Part shown: piece after piece, positions 38,282 through 48,467 of the stretch | Layout: each line of letters starts with the position of its first letter | How positions within the stretch are numbered: position 1 is the first letter of the stretch | NCBI RefSeq assembly: GCF_001544295.1 | Contig: NZ_BCQF01000002.1 | Span: forward strand, 62,001 to 126,000 | DNA: 64,000 nucleotides | Source: Enterococcus pseudoavium NBRC 100491 | GTDB lineage: Bacteria; Bacillota; Bacilli; Lactobacillales; Enterococcaceae | Reading direction: 5' to 3' | The notes under the pieces: model-generated | The model's database searches: none | What the model was told of the DNA's origin: nothing | Seen by the model: the letters and a program-made list of their open reading frames with translations, nothing else | Translations under genes and position numbers: made by a program

Positions 38282-39442
38282 ATGCGTTACTTAACAGCTG
38301 GAGAATCTCATGGACCAGAATTAACCACTATCATCGAAGGTGTTCCAGCAGGGCTGACACTTTCCGTTGAAGCAATCAATCACGAACTAGCAAGAAGACA
38401 AGGTGGCTACGGTCGTGGTGGGCGAATGAAGATCGAAAAAGATCAAGTTCGCATCACTTCTGGCGTACGCCATGGTAAAACATTAGGATCTCCAATCACC
38501 ATGATCGTGGAAAATCGCGATTGGAAAAACTGGCAGAAAGTCATGTCTGTTGAACCAGTAGAAGAAAAAGTGGAAAAATTACGGCGGGTCGCAAAACCCC
38601 GACCTGGACATGCGGATTTAGTCGGTGGCATGAAATATCATCACAGTGATCTAAGAAATGTATTGGAACGTTCATCTGCTCGTGAAACAACGATGCGCGT
38701 GGCCGTTGGAGCCTTAGCCAAACAAATATTAGCCGCTGTTGACATTGAGATCGCTAGTCATGTAGCAATACTCGGTGGGATCGAAGCGGAAGTTCCTGAA
38801 AACTTAAGCGTTAAGGAGATTCAAACCAAAGCAGCCGTTTCTGAAGTCAATATGGTCGATCAGACCGTTGAAGAATCAGTCAAAGAATTGATTGATCAAA
38901 CCAAAAAAGCCGGTGATACAATCGGCGGAGTCGTAGAAGTACGAACCGACAATGTGCCAGCTGGCTTAGGCAGCTATGTCCAATGGGACCGTAAGTTGGA
39001 TGGCAAGATAGCGCAAATTATGCTGAGTATCAATGCCTTTAAAGGAGTGGAATTTGGTATCGGGTTTGAAGCCGCGCATCAACCAGGCTCAAAAGTTATG
39101 GATGAGATCGTCTGGAATGAAGGCTACAGCCGAACCAGCAACCACCTTGGCGGATTTGAAGGCGGGATGACAAATGGTGAACAAATCATCGTTCGCGGTG
39201 TCATGAAGCCAATCCCGACTTTATACAAACCGTTAATGAGCGTTGATATCGATACTAAAGAACCATACAAAGCCAGCGTTGAACGTTCAGACAGTACAGC
39301 GGTTCCTGCAGCATCTGTCGTGGCGGAACATGTCGTTGCAACAGTTTTAGCAGAAGAAATTTTAGAGAAATTCTCGGCTGATACAATGGATGAATTGCAA
39401 CAAGCGGTCGCAGAATACCGGGAAGCAGTCAAAAACTTTTAA
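38282..39442 (+). CDS. aroC: Chorismate synthase
   Basis: 386 residues. FMN-dependent elimination of EPSP to chorismate. Family signatures [18 protein letters not shown] at residues 6-23, [13 protein letters not shown], and [18 protein letters not shown]. Starts 3 bp after aroB. The gene order places the last shikimate step before aroA and aroK, as in other enterococcal aro clusters. Confidence 0.97.
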   Translation: MRYLTAGESHGPELTTIIEGVPAGLTLSVEAINHELARRQGGYGRGGRMKIEKDQVRITSGVRHGKTLGSPITMIVENRDWKNWQKVMSVEPVEEKVEKLRRVAKPRPGHADLVGGMKYHHSDLRNVLERSSARETTMRVAVGALAKQILAAVDIEIASHVAILGGIEAEVPENLSVKEIQTKAAVSEVNMVDQTVEESVKELIDQTKKAGDTIGGVVEVRTDNVPAGLGSYVQWDRKLDGKIAQIMLSINAFKGVEFGIGFEAAHQPGSKVMDEIVWNEGYSRTSNHLGGFEGGMTNGEQIIVRGVMKPIPTLYKPLMSVDIDTKEPYKASVERSDSTAVPAASVVAEHVVATVLAEEILEKFSADTMDELQQAVAEYREAVKNF

Positions 39443-39458
39443 GAAAGCGGGTAGGACT

Positions 39459-40532
39459 ATGAGAAAAAAAGTGTTCGTCTTAGGACTCGGTTTAATCGGC
39501 GCTTCATTATGCCGCGCAATTAAAAATGCAACGATTGAGTTGTACGGCTGGGATTATTCGAAGGAAACCCGTGAAATTGCTCGTGAAGTTGGCTTAGTCG
39601 ATCACATTGCTTCTATTGAAAATGCATCTGAGATGGACATTATTATTTTAGCCGTACCCGTTCTATCTACCTTACATTACTTAAATGAACTGTCACATTT
39701 ACCTTTAAAAAAAACTGTCATCGTGACAGATACCGGTAGTACAAAAAATGAAGTCATGAAATTAGCCAAAACCTTACCATTTACGTTTATTGGGGGACAT
39801 CCAATGGCGGGCTCTCATAAATCCGGGGTCAAAGCAGGGAATCCGAATCTTTTCGAGGAAGCTTACTATATTTTGACCCCATCTGAAGGAGCGAATGTCG
39901 AGCCGCTAATGGAGCTGTTGGTACCGACGCGAGCAAAGATTGTTGTGATCGAACCTGAAGCTCACGATGAAATTGTCGGTGTCTTGAGTCACTTACCACA
40001 TATTGTGGCATCAGGTTTGGTAAAAATGAGCGATCAGTTAGTAAAAGAACATCCTCGGGCCACGCAGCTAGCAGCAGGCGGTTTTCGAGATATCACTCGA
40101 ATCGCTTCATCCGACCCACAAATGTGGACAGATATTCTACTGACCAATCGTTCGATTTTACTAGATTTGATCAATCGTTGGCAAGCTGAAATGGGCAAGA
40201 TTCATGAGAGTCTAGTAAAAGAAGACCAACCGGCCATTTACAATTTTTTTAGTCAAGCTAAACATTCGCGGGATAAGTTACCGACCAAAGACCATGGTGT
40301 TATTCCAGCCTTCTACGATCTGTACATTGATATCCCTGATATCGCTGGAGCAATCGCTAAGGTCATGACACTCATTAGTGAGGTGGATATCTCTATTATT
40401 AACTTGAAGATTCAAGAAACCCGCGAAGACATCTTTGGTGTTTTAGAACTTTCATTTAAAAATCAAGCCGATTTGGATAAAGGACAATTATTAATTGAAA
40501 AAGCCGATTTTCGTTGTCGCAGAAGGAGTTGA
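39459..40532 (+). CDS. tyrA: Prephenate dehydrogenase
   Basis: 357 residues. Oxidises prephenate to 4-hydroxyphenylpyruvate, committing flux to tyrosine. N-terminal NAD loop [38 protein letters not shown] with catalytic histidine, and a C-terminal ACT domain (about 288-357; [18 protein letters not shown]) expected to bind tyrosine. ATG 39459 lies after GGGTAGGA; longer frames run back into aroC. Confidence 0.95.
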   Translation: MRKKVFVLGLGLIGASLCRAIKNATIELYGWDYSKETREIAREVGLVDHIASIENASEMDIIILAVPVLSTLHYLNELSHLPLKKTVIVTDTGSTKNEVMKLAKTLPFTFIGGHPMAGSHKSGVKAGNPNLFEEAYYILTPSEGANVEPLMELLVPTRAKIVVIEPEAHDEIVGVLSHLPHIVASGLVKMSDQLVKEHPRATQLAAGGFRDITRIASSDPQMWTDILLTNRSILLDLINRWQAEMGKIHESLVKEDQPAIYNFFSQAKHSRDKLPTKDHGVIPAFYDLYIDIPDIAGAIAKVMTLISEVDISIINLKIQETREDIFGVLELSFKNQADLDKGQLLIEKADFRCRRRS

Positions 40533-40536
40533 ACCA

Positions 40537-41808
40537 ATGAAACTATTAGAAAGTAAAACGGGACTGAATGGCATCTTAGTCGTTCCAGCCGATAAATCCA
40601 TTTCTCATCGCAGCATTATGTTTGGCGCAATCAGCCATGGAAAAACGATCGTTCACAATTTTTTAAGAGCGGAAGATTGTTTGAGTACCGTGGCAGTCAT
40701 TAAAGCATTAGGCGTTACGATCAAGGATGATGGAACAGATATCATCATTGACGGAAAGGGTTTTGATCATTTAAAAGCGGCTAAACAGCCATTAGATGCG
40801 GGAAATTCTGGAACAACTATGCGCTTAGTATTAGGAATCTTAGCTGGGCAGTCATTTTCTGCAAAAATTGCCGGAGATGCTTCGCTAAATCGTCGCCCGA
40901 TGGAACGTGTGATGGGACCACTGAGAATGATGGGTGGAAAGTTACAGGGAGAAATGGGCAGCGAATTTCCGCCAATCGAGGTACAAGGCAGTCCGCTAGT
41001 AGCGATTACGTATGAAATGCCGATCGCCAGTGCACAAGTAAAGTCAGCAATTCTTTTTGCGGCACTGCAAGCAGAAGGGTCAACTACTATTATCGAAAAA
41101 GAAAAATCACGTAATCATACTGAGGAAATGATCAAACAATTCGGTGGTAGTATTTCAATAGAAGGTAAAGAACTCACGGTACCTGGTGGACAAAAGTTAA
41201 TTGGTCAAGAAGTAACGGTACCTGGTGATATTTCCTCTGCAGCTTTTTACCTAGTGGCAGCCAGTTTACTTCCTAATAGTGCGCTTGAGTTAAAACACGT
41301 TGGTATCAACCCGACGCGCACCGGAATTCTAGATGTCTTACAAGAGATGGGGGCGAATATTCGTCAGACAGCACTTGATGCACAAAACCAAGCGGCAGAT
41401 CTTCTGATTAAATCTGCACCCTTGAAAGCCGTTGAGATTGGTGGAGAAATTATTCCTCGTTTAATTGATGAATTGCCGATTATTGCCTTAGCAGCAACAC
41501 AAGCAACCGGAACAACTATCATTCGGGATGCTCAAGAATTGAAAGTCAAAGAAACCAATCGAATTGACGCGACTGCTCAAGAACTGAATAAATTAGGGGC
41601 AAATATCGAAACTACAGAAGACGGACTAATCATCCATGGACCCACAGCGTTACATGGTGGAGACGTTGATAGCCATGGAGATCACCGGATTGGTATGATG
41701 CTACAGATTGCCGCCTTATTGACGAAAGAATCCGTGGATTTAAATAATCCAGAGGCAATCAATATCTCTTATCCAAGCTTTTTTAACGACTTAAGTGCAC
41801 TACTTTAA
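40537..41808 (+). CDS. aroA: 3-phosphoshikimate 1-carboxyvinyltransferase (EPSP synthase)
   Basis: 423 residues. Transfers enolpyruvyl from PEP to shikimate 3-phosphate. Motifs GDKSISHR-like [46 protein letters not shown] and [23 protein letters not shown] precedes ATG 40537; upstream in-frame codons overlap tyrA. Confidence 0.97.
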   Translation: MKLLESKTGLNGILVVPADKSISHRSIMFGAISHGKTIVHNFLRAEDCLSTVAVIKALGVTIKDDGTDIIIDGKGFDHLKAAKQPLDAGNSGTTMRLVLGILAGQSFSAKIAGDASLNRRPMERVMGPLRMMGGKLQGEMGSEFPPIEVQGSPLVAITYEMPIASAQVKSAILFAALQAEGSTTIIEKEKSRNHTEEMIKQFGGSISIEGKELTVPGGQKLIGQEVTVPGDISSAAFYLVAASLLPNSALELKHVGINPTRTGILDVLQEMGANIRQTALDAQNQAADLLIKSAPLKAVEIGGEIIPRLIDELPIIALAATQATGTTIIRDAQELKVKETNRIDATAQELNKLGANIETTEDGLIIHGPTALHGGDVDSHGDHRIGMMLQIAALLTKESVDLNNPEAINISYPSFFNDLSALL

Positions 41809-41933
41809 ATTATCGGCTGAGGCTGAGAATTGAACTTGTGCTGACCAGCAGTGAAAAATCCGATCGCTACTTAATTATTGGACTTGTTGGACAGCGGAAA
41901 TCACTACATTAAAATGAACGAGGAGAATGTCTT

Positions 41934-42443
41934 ATGGAATCAATCGTCTTAATCGGCTTTATGGGAGCCGGAAAAACTACCATTAGTAGAGAACTCGCTG
42001 CTACACTGAATGTCCGTGTGGTAGACATGGATGATGTTTTAGTCGAACGAATCGGTCAACCGATCAACGATTACTTCGAAAAGCATGGGGAAGATTCTTT
42101 CCGTAAGAATGAGACAGCGCTTTTAAAAGAAGCTTTGAATGAAGAGGCCGTGATTGCGACGGGTGGTGGCGTCATTTTGCAAAAAGAAAATCAAAAAGTA
42201 TTATCGAATAAATTAGTCGTCTATTTAAAGGCAGATGCAAACGTACTGGTAAAACGAATTCGGGAAGATAAGGTGAATATTCGACCGTTGGCGCTTAAAA
42301 ATGCGGATGGCGACTTGAAACGACTTTTTTACTCAAGGGAAAAATTGTATGAAAAACTTGCGAAGATCACCGTGGATACTTCAGAGAAATTGCCCCAAGA
42401 TATTGTTAACGAGATTATTCAACAAGTTGAGGGTGTGTCGTAA
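41934..42443 (+). CDS. aroK: Shikimate kinase
   Basis: 169 residues, P-loop kinase. Walker A GFMGAGKTTIS (residues 8-18), shikimate-binding DMDDVL and FRKNETALL, GTGGGV-like ATGGGVILQ, lid RPLAL. GAGGAG upstream. 125 bp separates it from aroA; that gap shows only a small inverted repeat (TGCTG/CAGCA) and no convincing promoter. Overlaps pheA by 1 bp. Confidence 0.95.
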   Translation: MESIVLIGFMGAGKTTISRELAATLNVRVVDMDDVLVERIGQPINDYFEKHGEDSFRKNETALLKEALNEEAVIATGGGVILQKENQKVLSNKLVVYLKADANVLVKRIREDKVNIRPLALKNADGDLKRLFYSREKLYEKLAKITVDTSEKLPQDIVNEIIQQVEGVS

Positions 42444-43291
42444 TGAAAGTTGGCTATTTAGGACCAAAAGGCTCATTCACTTATAGCGCAGCTAGAAATT
42501 TTTTCAGCGATGAAGTTTTGTTTCCTTATGAATCACTCACAGCACTGTTGGAGGAACAAAGAAAGCAAACTTTGGATTATTGTGTTGTTCCTATCGAAAA
42601 TACGATTGAAGGCTCAGTACTACCTACCTTAGATCTGATTTTTCAAACATTGCCAACCATTCAAGGGGAAATAACATTACCAATTCAACAGCAGTTAATG
42701 GTCCATCCCAAGCATGCCCAGCGTTGGCAAGAAACCGAATTAATCTGTAGCCACCAGCAGGCGTTAGCTCAGTCGCAAGTGTTCCTTATGAGCCACTTTC
42801 CTACGGTGGCTATCGAGCAAATGAGTTCAACGGCACAGGGAGCCAAAAAAGTCGCAGATCATCCAGCTAGTCACTATGCCGCGATTGGGTCAGAAGAAGC
42901 GGCTAGACAATTTGGTTTAACGATTGTTCAAAGAAACATTCAATCGATTGACGAAAACGAGACTCGTTTTTGGATTTTAGGCGAAAAACCATTGGCAACG
43001 GAGTTAGTGTCAGGTAAAAATAAGGCCACCGTTTTGTTTGACTTGGCTGCGGATCATCCTGGAGCACTTTATCAATGTTTGGCTGTCTTTTCGGAAGAAA
43101 AAATTAATCTGACAAAGATTGAATCGCGCACGCAAAAAACTAAATTAGGCGAATATTTCTTTATTATTGACTTAGAGACGCCTCAAGAGGATTGTTTACA
43201 AAAAGTTTTACAACGATTAAAAAGCCAGAATTTTGCGGTTACTTTAATCGGTGATTACCCAACCTATCGCCCAACGGTTAGAAAATCTTAG
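42443..43291 (+). CDS. pheA: Prephenate dehydratase
   Basis: 282 residues, monofunctional. Converts prephenate to phenylpyruvate. GYLGPKGSFTYSAARNF at the N-terminus, catalytic Thr in DENETRFWILG, and a C-terminal ACT domain (about 195-275) including the ESRTQKTKLGEYFFIIDLE regulatory motif that binds phenylalanine. No chorismate mutase domain is fused and none was found in the window. Last gene of the aro operon. Confidence 0.95.
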   Translation: MKVGYLGPKGSFTYSAARNFFSDEVLFPYESLTALLEEQRKQTLDYCVVPIENTIEGSVLPTLDLIFQTLPTIQGEITLPIQQQLMVHPKHAQRWQETELICSHQQALAQSQVFLMSHFPTVAIEQMSSTAQGAKKVADHPASHYAAIGSEEAARQFGLTIVQRNIQSIDENETRFWILGEKPLATELVSGKNKATVLFDLAADHPGALYQCLAVFSEEKINLTKIESRTQKTKLGEYFFIIDLETPQEDCLQKVLQRLKSQNFAVTLIGDYPTYRPTVRKS

Positions 43292-43316
43292 TAGTTAAGG
43301 TTTTCTAATTTTTTTT
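43278..43316 (+). terminator. Intrinsic terminator of the aro operon
   Basis: TTAGAAAATCTT pairs with AAGGTTTTCTAA (one wobble) around AGTAGTT, followed by a long T-run. The stem includes the pheA stop codon. Confidence 0.85.
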
Positions 43317-43387
43317 GAAAAAAATAAGACAAAGTTCAGATGATTTGCTATTTTAATACTAATAGTAATCAGATAAAGAGGTGCACC

Positions 43388-44584
43388 ATGAGCCGAATGG
43401 ATAAATATAAAAAAATTCACAAGGAAAGTCAGAAGGAAGATAAAAAATCTTTTGGCTTTCGACGTGAAGTGAAAAAGCCAGAAAGAGCTGACGAAGACAA
43501 GCAGCTTTTTCAATCAACGGAACCAACTTATCAGGAAAGAGATTATGAACCTGAAAGAGAATTTTATTATGAAGATCATTATCAGGAACCAAATCAAAAA
43601 ACGAAAAAGCGGCGTTTAGCTTTCAAATTACCTGCTATTAAAAATCCTTTTCGACGCACCCCCAAGAATTCTTATGAACAAAAACCTAGGAAAAAACGCA
43701 GTTGGCGCAAATTTTTATTGATGATCCTGTTGGGGTTATTAGCTTACTCAGTCGTCGCCTTTGCGGTCGGAAATTTTGCAGCTAAGCATGATTCATCGAT
43801 GCCCCCAATTGAAACGCAAGAATTCAATGGAGTCGAATCAGCGGACGGAACAAAAAATATTCTTTTACTAGGTAGTGATACGCGGGATAATTTGAGTGGT
43901 CGATCCGATTCTATGATGGTCTTGCAGGTCGATGGGAGAGGAAAGCCTAAATTAGTTTCCTTTATGCGGGATATGTATGTCGACATTCCTGGTGTCGGCC
44001 AAAATAAATTAAATGCTGCTTACGCGTACGGCGGTGCAGATTTGGTTCGTCAAACCTTAAAAGATAATTTTGGGATTGATTGTCGTTATTATGCGATGGT
44101 GGACTTCCAGACCTTTGAAAAAGGGGTCGATGCTTTGTTTCCCCGTGGTGTACAAATCGATGCGGAAAAAGATATGAGTGCCTATATCGATGAGCCGATC
44201 ACTAAGGGACCGCAGCGGATGAATGGTCATACCTTACTGAACTATGCTCGTTTTAGAATGGATGAAGAAGGCGATTTTGGTCGAGTTCGTAGACAACAGC
44301 AAGTCATGGGTTCCGTCTTTAGTCAATTAAAGAACCCATTAGTATTATTACGTGGACCTTATGCAGCCGGAAAAATTTGGGGCTACTTATCGACGGATAT
44401 GCCCAACACATTTGTTTTAGGAAATCTTTTCAATTTCGCTAAAGCAATTGGTGGCATCGAGCGCCTGACTCTCCCAGTTGACGGTTCATGGTCATATATT
44501 GATACTGCTAACGCTGGCAGTGCTTTGGCAGTCGATACAGTGCAAAATGCACAAGCCGTTCAGGCCTTTTTGAGCAAGGAATAG
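43388..44584 (+). CDS. psr: LytR-CpsA-Psr family cell-wall protein
   Basis: 398 residues. A long charged cytoplasmic N-terminus (about 1-110), one membrane segment (about 112-135, FLLMILLGLLAYSVVAFAVG), then an extracellular LCP domain: NILLLGSDTRDNLSGRSDSMMVLQVD, SFMRDMYVDIPG, YARFRMDEEGDFGRVRRQQQV with conserved Arg/Asp residues. LCP enzymes attach anionic glycopolymers to peptidoglycan. AAGAGGTG precedes ATG 43388. Its place after pheA matches my recollection of psr in E. faecalis. Confidence 0.9.
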   Translation: MSRMDKYKKIHKESQKEDKKSFGFRREVKKPERADEDKQLFQSTEPTYQERDYEPEREFYYEDHYQEPNQKTKKRRLAFKLPAIKNPFRRTPKNSYEQKPRKKRSWRKFLLMILLGLLAYSVVAFAVGNFAAKHDSSMPPIETQEFNGVESADGTKNILLLGSDTRDNLSGRSDSMMVLQVDGRGKPKLVSFMRDMYVDIPGVGQNKLNAAYAYGGADLVRQTLKDNFGIDCRYYAMVDFQTFEKGVDALFPRGVQIDAEKDMSAYIDEPITKGPQRMNGHTLLNYARFRMDEEGDFGRVRRQQQVMGSVFSQLKNPLVLLRGPYAAGKIWGYLSTDMPNTFVLGNLFNFAKAIGGIERLTLPVDGSWSYIDTANAGSALAVDTVQNAQAVQAFLSKE

Positions 44585-44597
44585 ATTTTTCATTCCC

Positions 44598-44626
44598 TTG
44601 GTTGGCTGAATATGCTATATTATATT
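44598..44626 (+). promoter_or_regulatory. Promoter of the degV-type gene
   Basis: TTGGTT (44598-44603), 17-bp spacer, TATATT (44621-44626), 35 bp before the start codon. Confidence 0.6.
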
Positions 44627-44660
44627 TATTGTAAATTTTGATTGAAACGAGGAAGCGATT

Positions 44661-45506
44661 ATGAAATTAGCGATCGTGACAGATAGTACCGCCTATCTAA
44701 ATGAACGCATCCGCAATCATAAAGATCTTTTTATTATTCCGATACCGGTCATTATTGATGATCAGCCTTTTGAAGAAGGGGTGAATATCGGTTATGAAGA
44801 GTTTTATCAGAAACTAAAAAGTAGCAAAGATTTTCCGAAAACCTCACAGCCGGTGCTTGGTGAAGTTTACGAATTGTACCGTTCACTTAAAGAACAAGGC
44901 TATGACACAATTATCAGTATTCACTTATCGGAAGGCATTTCCGGTTTTGTCCGTACGTTAAATGCGATCAAGGAAGATATTCCCGATTTGCGCATCATTC
45001 CTTACGACTCTAAGATTACTAGCGTGCCAATGGGTTATATGGTTGAAAAAGCCCTCGAAATGAGTGATCAAGGAAAAGCCTTAGAAGAGGTTTTAGCAGC
45101 GCTGGATGAGATTCGCGATACAACCAATGCTTATATTATCGTAGACGACTTAGACAATCTTGTTCGCGGAGGTCGCTTAACCAATGGCGCGGCGATTATC
45201 GGTGGACTGCTAAAGATTAAACCAATCTTGACTTTTGAAGATGGGAAAATCGTCTTAGCAGAAAAAATCCGTTCTTTGAAAAAAGCTTTGCAGCGGACGG
45301 AAGATATCATTGAAGAACGCCGGCAAGAACAGGATGCAGAATTACGGATCTACGTGATCCATGGGAATAATCCAGAATTGGCGCAGCAGGAGTATGAGAA
45401 ATTAAGACAAAAATATCCTGATGCAACGATTGATGTTGGAACTTTTGGTCCAGTCATCGGAACACATTTAGGCGATAAAGCGATCGCTTTAGGGGTTGCT
45501 AAATAA
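44661..45506 (+). CDS. DegV family fatty-acid-binding protein
   Basis: 281 residues. MKLAIVTDSTAYL start, TSQPVLGEVYELYRSL, and IVDDLDNLVRGGRLTNGAAIIGGLLKIKPIL are DegV hallmarks. Family members (FakB) present fatty acids to the kinase FakA for phosphorylation. No fakA is nearby, so the precise role is unclear. Monocistronic with its own promoter and terminator. Confidence 0.92.
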   Translation: MKLAIVTDSTAYLNERIRNHKDLFIIPIPVIIDDQPFEEGVNIGYEEFYQKLKSSKDFPKTSQPVLGEVYELYRSLKEQGYDTIISIHLSEGISGFVRTLNAIKEDIPDLRIIPYDSKITSVPMGYMVEKALEMSDQGKALEEVLAALDEIRDTTNAYIIVDDLDNLVRGGRLTNGAAIIGGLLKIKPILTFEDGKIVLAEKIRSLKKALQRTEDIIEERRQEQDAELRIYVIHGNNPELAQQEYEKLRQKYPDATIDVGTFGPVIGTHLGDKAIALGVAK

Positions 45507-45512
45507 AGTATG

Positions 45513-45550
45513 ACTCGCTAACTGACTCGTCTCAGTTAGTGAGTTTTTTT
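45513..45550 (+). terminator. Intrinsic terminator of the degV-type gene
   Basis: ACTCGCTAACTGA pairs with TCAGTTAGTGAGT, followed by a T-run. Confidence 0.88.
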
Positions 45551-45585
45551 ATTTGCAAAAATCTCCTGAATTACGTACTCTTACT

Positions 45586-45608
45586 TTAGTAAATTAGTAA
45601 TTTAGTAA
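45586..45608 (+). repeat. Three tandem TTAGTAA repeats upstream of the MoxR-VWA pair
   Basis: TTAGTAA occurs at 45586, 45594 and 45602, at exactly 8-bp spacing, about 60 bp before the next start codon. It could be a regulator site or simple sequence; no promoter is clear here. Confidence 0.5.
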
Positions 45609-45666
45609 ATAATTGATGCAGGAAAAGATCAGTCTGCGTCAGTTAACTTAATTGGGAGGGATTCTG

Positions 45667-46146
45667 ATGAAAATACCAACAAATCTGAAACACAAACCGG
45701 TTTTTCTAGTAGAAGACTATGATAAAATCGATGGACATAATGCTTGGGAAAGTGATGCTAAAGGCTTAACTTTGGGATTGGCGCAATGGAATGATCGTGG
45801 ACGTGTCGATATTTCTGGAAAAGTATGGCGACATACTGGTGAGAAGTGGTCGCGCCAATCAGAAGAGTTACCGATTACCCGGATTTTAGATTTAGCGATC
45901 CTGGTAGCGCAATCCAGTATTTATTTACAAGATGCTTATCGTTATGAAAAATTTTACGATCCAGAAAATCCGCAAGTCGAGATTATTGGGCTACAAGGTG
46001 GCCGAATGGAAGTGAAAGTTGACACAGAAAATCCTAAAATTGATGAGGATATCATTTTATTTAATGACACGATGAACAAAGATGGCGACTTGATTGCGCA
46101 ACGTTATCGTACTTTAAAACGTTTATTAGATGAGTTAGGCTATTAA
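45667..46146 (+). CDS. Unknown small partner of the AAA/VWA protein
   Basis: 159-residue soluble protein of unknown function, possibly a DUF6530-type protein (from memory, unverified). It starts MKIPTNLKHKPVFLVEDYDKIDGHNAWESD and has repeated acidic and aromatic residues (WRHTGEKWSRQSEELPITRILDLAILVAQ), with no membrane segment or catalytic motif I can name. GGGAGGG lies upstream of ATG 45667. The gene ends 26 bp before the AAA/VWA gene on the same strand, so it probably works with it. Confidence 0.7.
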   Translation: MKIPTNLKHKPVFLVEDYDKIDGHNAWESDAKGLTLGLAQWNDRGRVDISGKVWRHTGEKWSRQSEELPITRILDLAILVAQSSIYLQDAYRYEKFYDPENPQVEIIGLQGGRMEVKVDTENPKIDEDIILFNDTMNKDGDLIAQRYRTLKRLLDELGY

Positions 46147-46172
46147 AAAAAACGAATTACGGGGTGAGAGAG

Positions 46173-48410
46173 ATGGATAACCCTTTTGTCGTAACAGAAG
46201 GTCGAAAATTTACCAGATTAGAACAGCACATGATCTGGCAGAAACCTAAGAGTCATAAAACTAGTCAAGAAGAATTAAGGGTGGCTTCTGAAATCAAGCA
46301 AAACTGGCTTGATCCTGAGATGAAGATTATGAATGTTTTACTCGAAGGTGATGCTGGTTCAGGCAAAACACAACTAGCACGGGCACTGTCAGCTGATTTA
46401 CAATTACCCTATACGAAAGTAACTTGCTTTGCCGATATGGATAAAACCGATGTCTTTGGTGCTCTATTGCCGGTAGTGATCGCCGATGAGGAAGAGGATC
46501 AAGAATTATTAGAAGCGATTTATCAAACAGATTCCTTACAGCAGGTTTTAGTAGCGATCGAAAACCATTTTCAAATTGATCCACATCAAGCGAAGGAACG
46601 CTTAAGTCATTTGATTGAACGAATCGAACAAACAGAACGTTCAACTGAAGTGGAATATAAATTTTATCCTTCTGAAATTGTCCGTGCCATGCAAAAAGGC
46701 TACTTATTAGAAATTCAAGAACCAACAGTGATTCGTGATGCTTCCGTTTTGGTGGCCTTGAATTCTGCTTTAGAACCAAATGGCTTGCTAAACATTCCTA
46801 CGGGGATTATTCGTCGGCATCCGGATTGCGTCGTGGTAATCACAACAAATCGAAATTATCAAGGCAATCGACCGTTGAATGAATCTTTGCGAGATCGTGT
46901 CCAACATGCTGAAAAAATGGACCTGCCATCGATCGAAGTAATGGTCGAACGCGCCATTGCAAAAACGAATTTTACGGATCGAGATTATTTAGAGATTATG
47001 GCCAAAATCATCCGCCTACTAGATGAAACTGCCAAAGCCAATGCAATCAAAGGGGTTGCCGGCATGCGGTCTTACTTTTTCTGGGTCAACAGCTTGAAAC
47101 AAGGCCAAGATCCGTTGGCAAGTATCTTCCCTAAAGTTTTATATAAGCTAACAACGGATGAGACCGAACTAACGATCTTACAAGAAGCTTTGGATCAGAG
47201 CCGCTTATTAGTCGACTTGCAACAAGCTAAAAATCAACAAAAAATGCGTAAAGGTCGCAGGATCAGTCAATTAGAAGCAGAGCAACGAAATATTCACGAA
47301 GAGGCCGAAGAAGCGACCTTAAAAAATGAGGCTCCTGATACTAGTGAGGCGAGGGAATCTGCCAAAACTGAAACGTTGGAGACGGAAGCTGCAACCTCAA
47401 AAGAAGAAGCCGCCGAGACCGTAGCCATTCCGGCTGAGGCTGAGCGGAAAGATACGGAGGCGCAAAGTCAGACCGGGGCCGTCGATGAAGCCGAAAAAAT
47501 CGGTTCGGCAATGTCTTTGGATGAATTGGCTGAACTAGATAAAACCAAGCGAAAAGAGTTAAATAAAGCGATTCGTGAAAGTTTAAAAGACACGATTCAT
47601 GCGAAAGAAGGAACGATTTTACATCGACCAAAAATTACAGAAGCAGCAATCAAAGATGGGGCGGATTTAGCTAAAAAAGTCCTTCCTGAAGTAGACAGCT
47701 TGAGTCGCGTTATAAATGACCTGTTAGCTAAAGAGATCAGTAGTGATTATAGTAGTGGAAAATATTATGGTGCACGCTTTAATCCTAGCCGTGTGGCTTA
47801 TGGTGATTTGCGCAATTTCGATAAGAAAAATCCGCCTACTGACCAACCTTCTTTGGCATTAGCTGTTCGGGTAGATGAATCTGGTTCAATGCTGCGGGAT
47901 GATCGGATGCAGAATGCCAAATTGGCGGCCGTTGCACTAAGTTTATTCGCCGAAAAGACGCATATCCCATTAATGCTCTACGGAGACTCCGCTGATTTAA
48001 GTCAACGAGAAAAGACTTCGATCTATTCTTATAAAGAATTTGATGATGGCTATGATTTTATCGCAGCTAAAATCGCGACAATGAAGCCGCGACAAAATAA
48101 TCGAGATGGAGTGCCATTGCGGTTATTAGCCGAAAAGTTAAGTCAGCAATCCGCCGACACCAAATTGTTGCTTTCAATCAGCGACGGGCAGCCCAAAGCT
48201 TTACCAGATTATACAGGTGAACGAGCTAAACAAGATATTCAAGAAGTTTTAACGGAGTACAAGAGGAAAGGCATTTTATTTATCGCATGTGCAATAGGTG
48301 AGGACAAAGAACAACTACGTTTACTCTATGGGGAAAATAATTTTGTCGATATTTCAGATATTTCTACTCTGCCACAACAACTGCTACAATTGATAGCTCG
48401 TTTTATTTAA
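46173..48410 (+). CDS. MoxR-type AAA+ ATPase fused to a VWA domain
   Basis: 745 residues. N-terminal AAA+ module: Walker A EGDAGSGKTQLARAL (about 58-72), KVTCFADMDKTDVFGALLP, and NRPLNESLRDRVQHAE (sensor/arginine-finger region). A Glu/Ala-rich low-complexity linker (about 370-455) joins a C-terminal VWA domain whose MIDAS motif is D568-E-S-G-S-M, followed by SISDGQPKALPDYTG. MoxR and VWA proteins usually act together as chaperones for metal or cofactor insertion; here both are in one chain, as in CobS/CobT-like logic. ATG 46173 chosen, GGGGTGAGAG upstream. Target unknown. Confidence 0.85.
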   Translation: MDNPFVVTEGRKFTRLEQHMIWQKPKSHKTSQEELRVASEIKQNWLDPEMKIMNVLLEGDAGSGKTQLARALSADLQLPYTKVTCFADMDKTDVFGALLPVVIADEEEDQELLEAIYQTDSLQQVLVAIENHFQIDPHQAKERLSHLIERIEQTERSTEVEYKFYPSEIVRAMQKGYLLEIQEPTVIRDASVLVALNSALEPNGLLNIPTGIIRRHPDCVVVITTNRNYQGNRPLNESLRDRVQHAEKMDLPSIEVMVERAIAKTNFTDRDYLEIMAKIIRLLDETAKANAIKGVAGMRSYFFWVNSLKQGQDPLASIFPKVLYKLTTDETELTILQEALDQSRLLVDLQQAKNQQKMRKGRRISQLEAEQRNIHEEAEEATLKNEAPDTSEARESAKTETLETEAATSKEEAAETVAIPAEAERKDTEAQSQTGAVDEAEKIGSAMSLDELAELDKTKRKELNKAIRESLKDTIHAKEGTILHRPKITEAAIKDGADLAKKVLPEVDSLSRVINDLLAKEISSDYSSGKYYGARFNPSRVAYGDLRNFDKKNPPTDQPSLALAVRVDESGSMLRDDRMQNAKLAAVALSLFAEKTHIPLMLYGDSADLSQREKTSIYSYKEFDDGYDFIAAKIATMKPRQNNRDGVPLRLLAEKLSQQSADTKLLLSISDGQPKALPDYTGERAKQDIQEVLTEYKRKGILFIACAIGEDKEQLRLLYGENNFVDISDISTLPQQLLQLIARFI

Positions 48411-48449
48411 AAAAATCCTGCGAACAAAAAATGTTCGCAGGATTTTTTT
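48411..48449. terminator. Bidirectional terminator between the AAA/VWA and YwlG-like genes
   Basis: ATCCTGCGAACA (48415-48426) pairs with TGTTCGCAGGAT (48432-48443), flanked by A- and T-runs; serves both converging genes. Confidence 0.9.
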
Positions 48450-48467
48450 ATGAGTCTTAATGGTGGC

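Noticed and set aside
41887-41915. Promoter TTGGAC-17-TAAAAT before aroK
   Set aside because: The predicted start would fall inside the aroK ribosome-binding site, leaving no usable leader. Likely chance.
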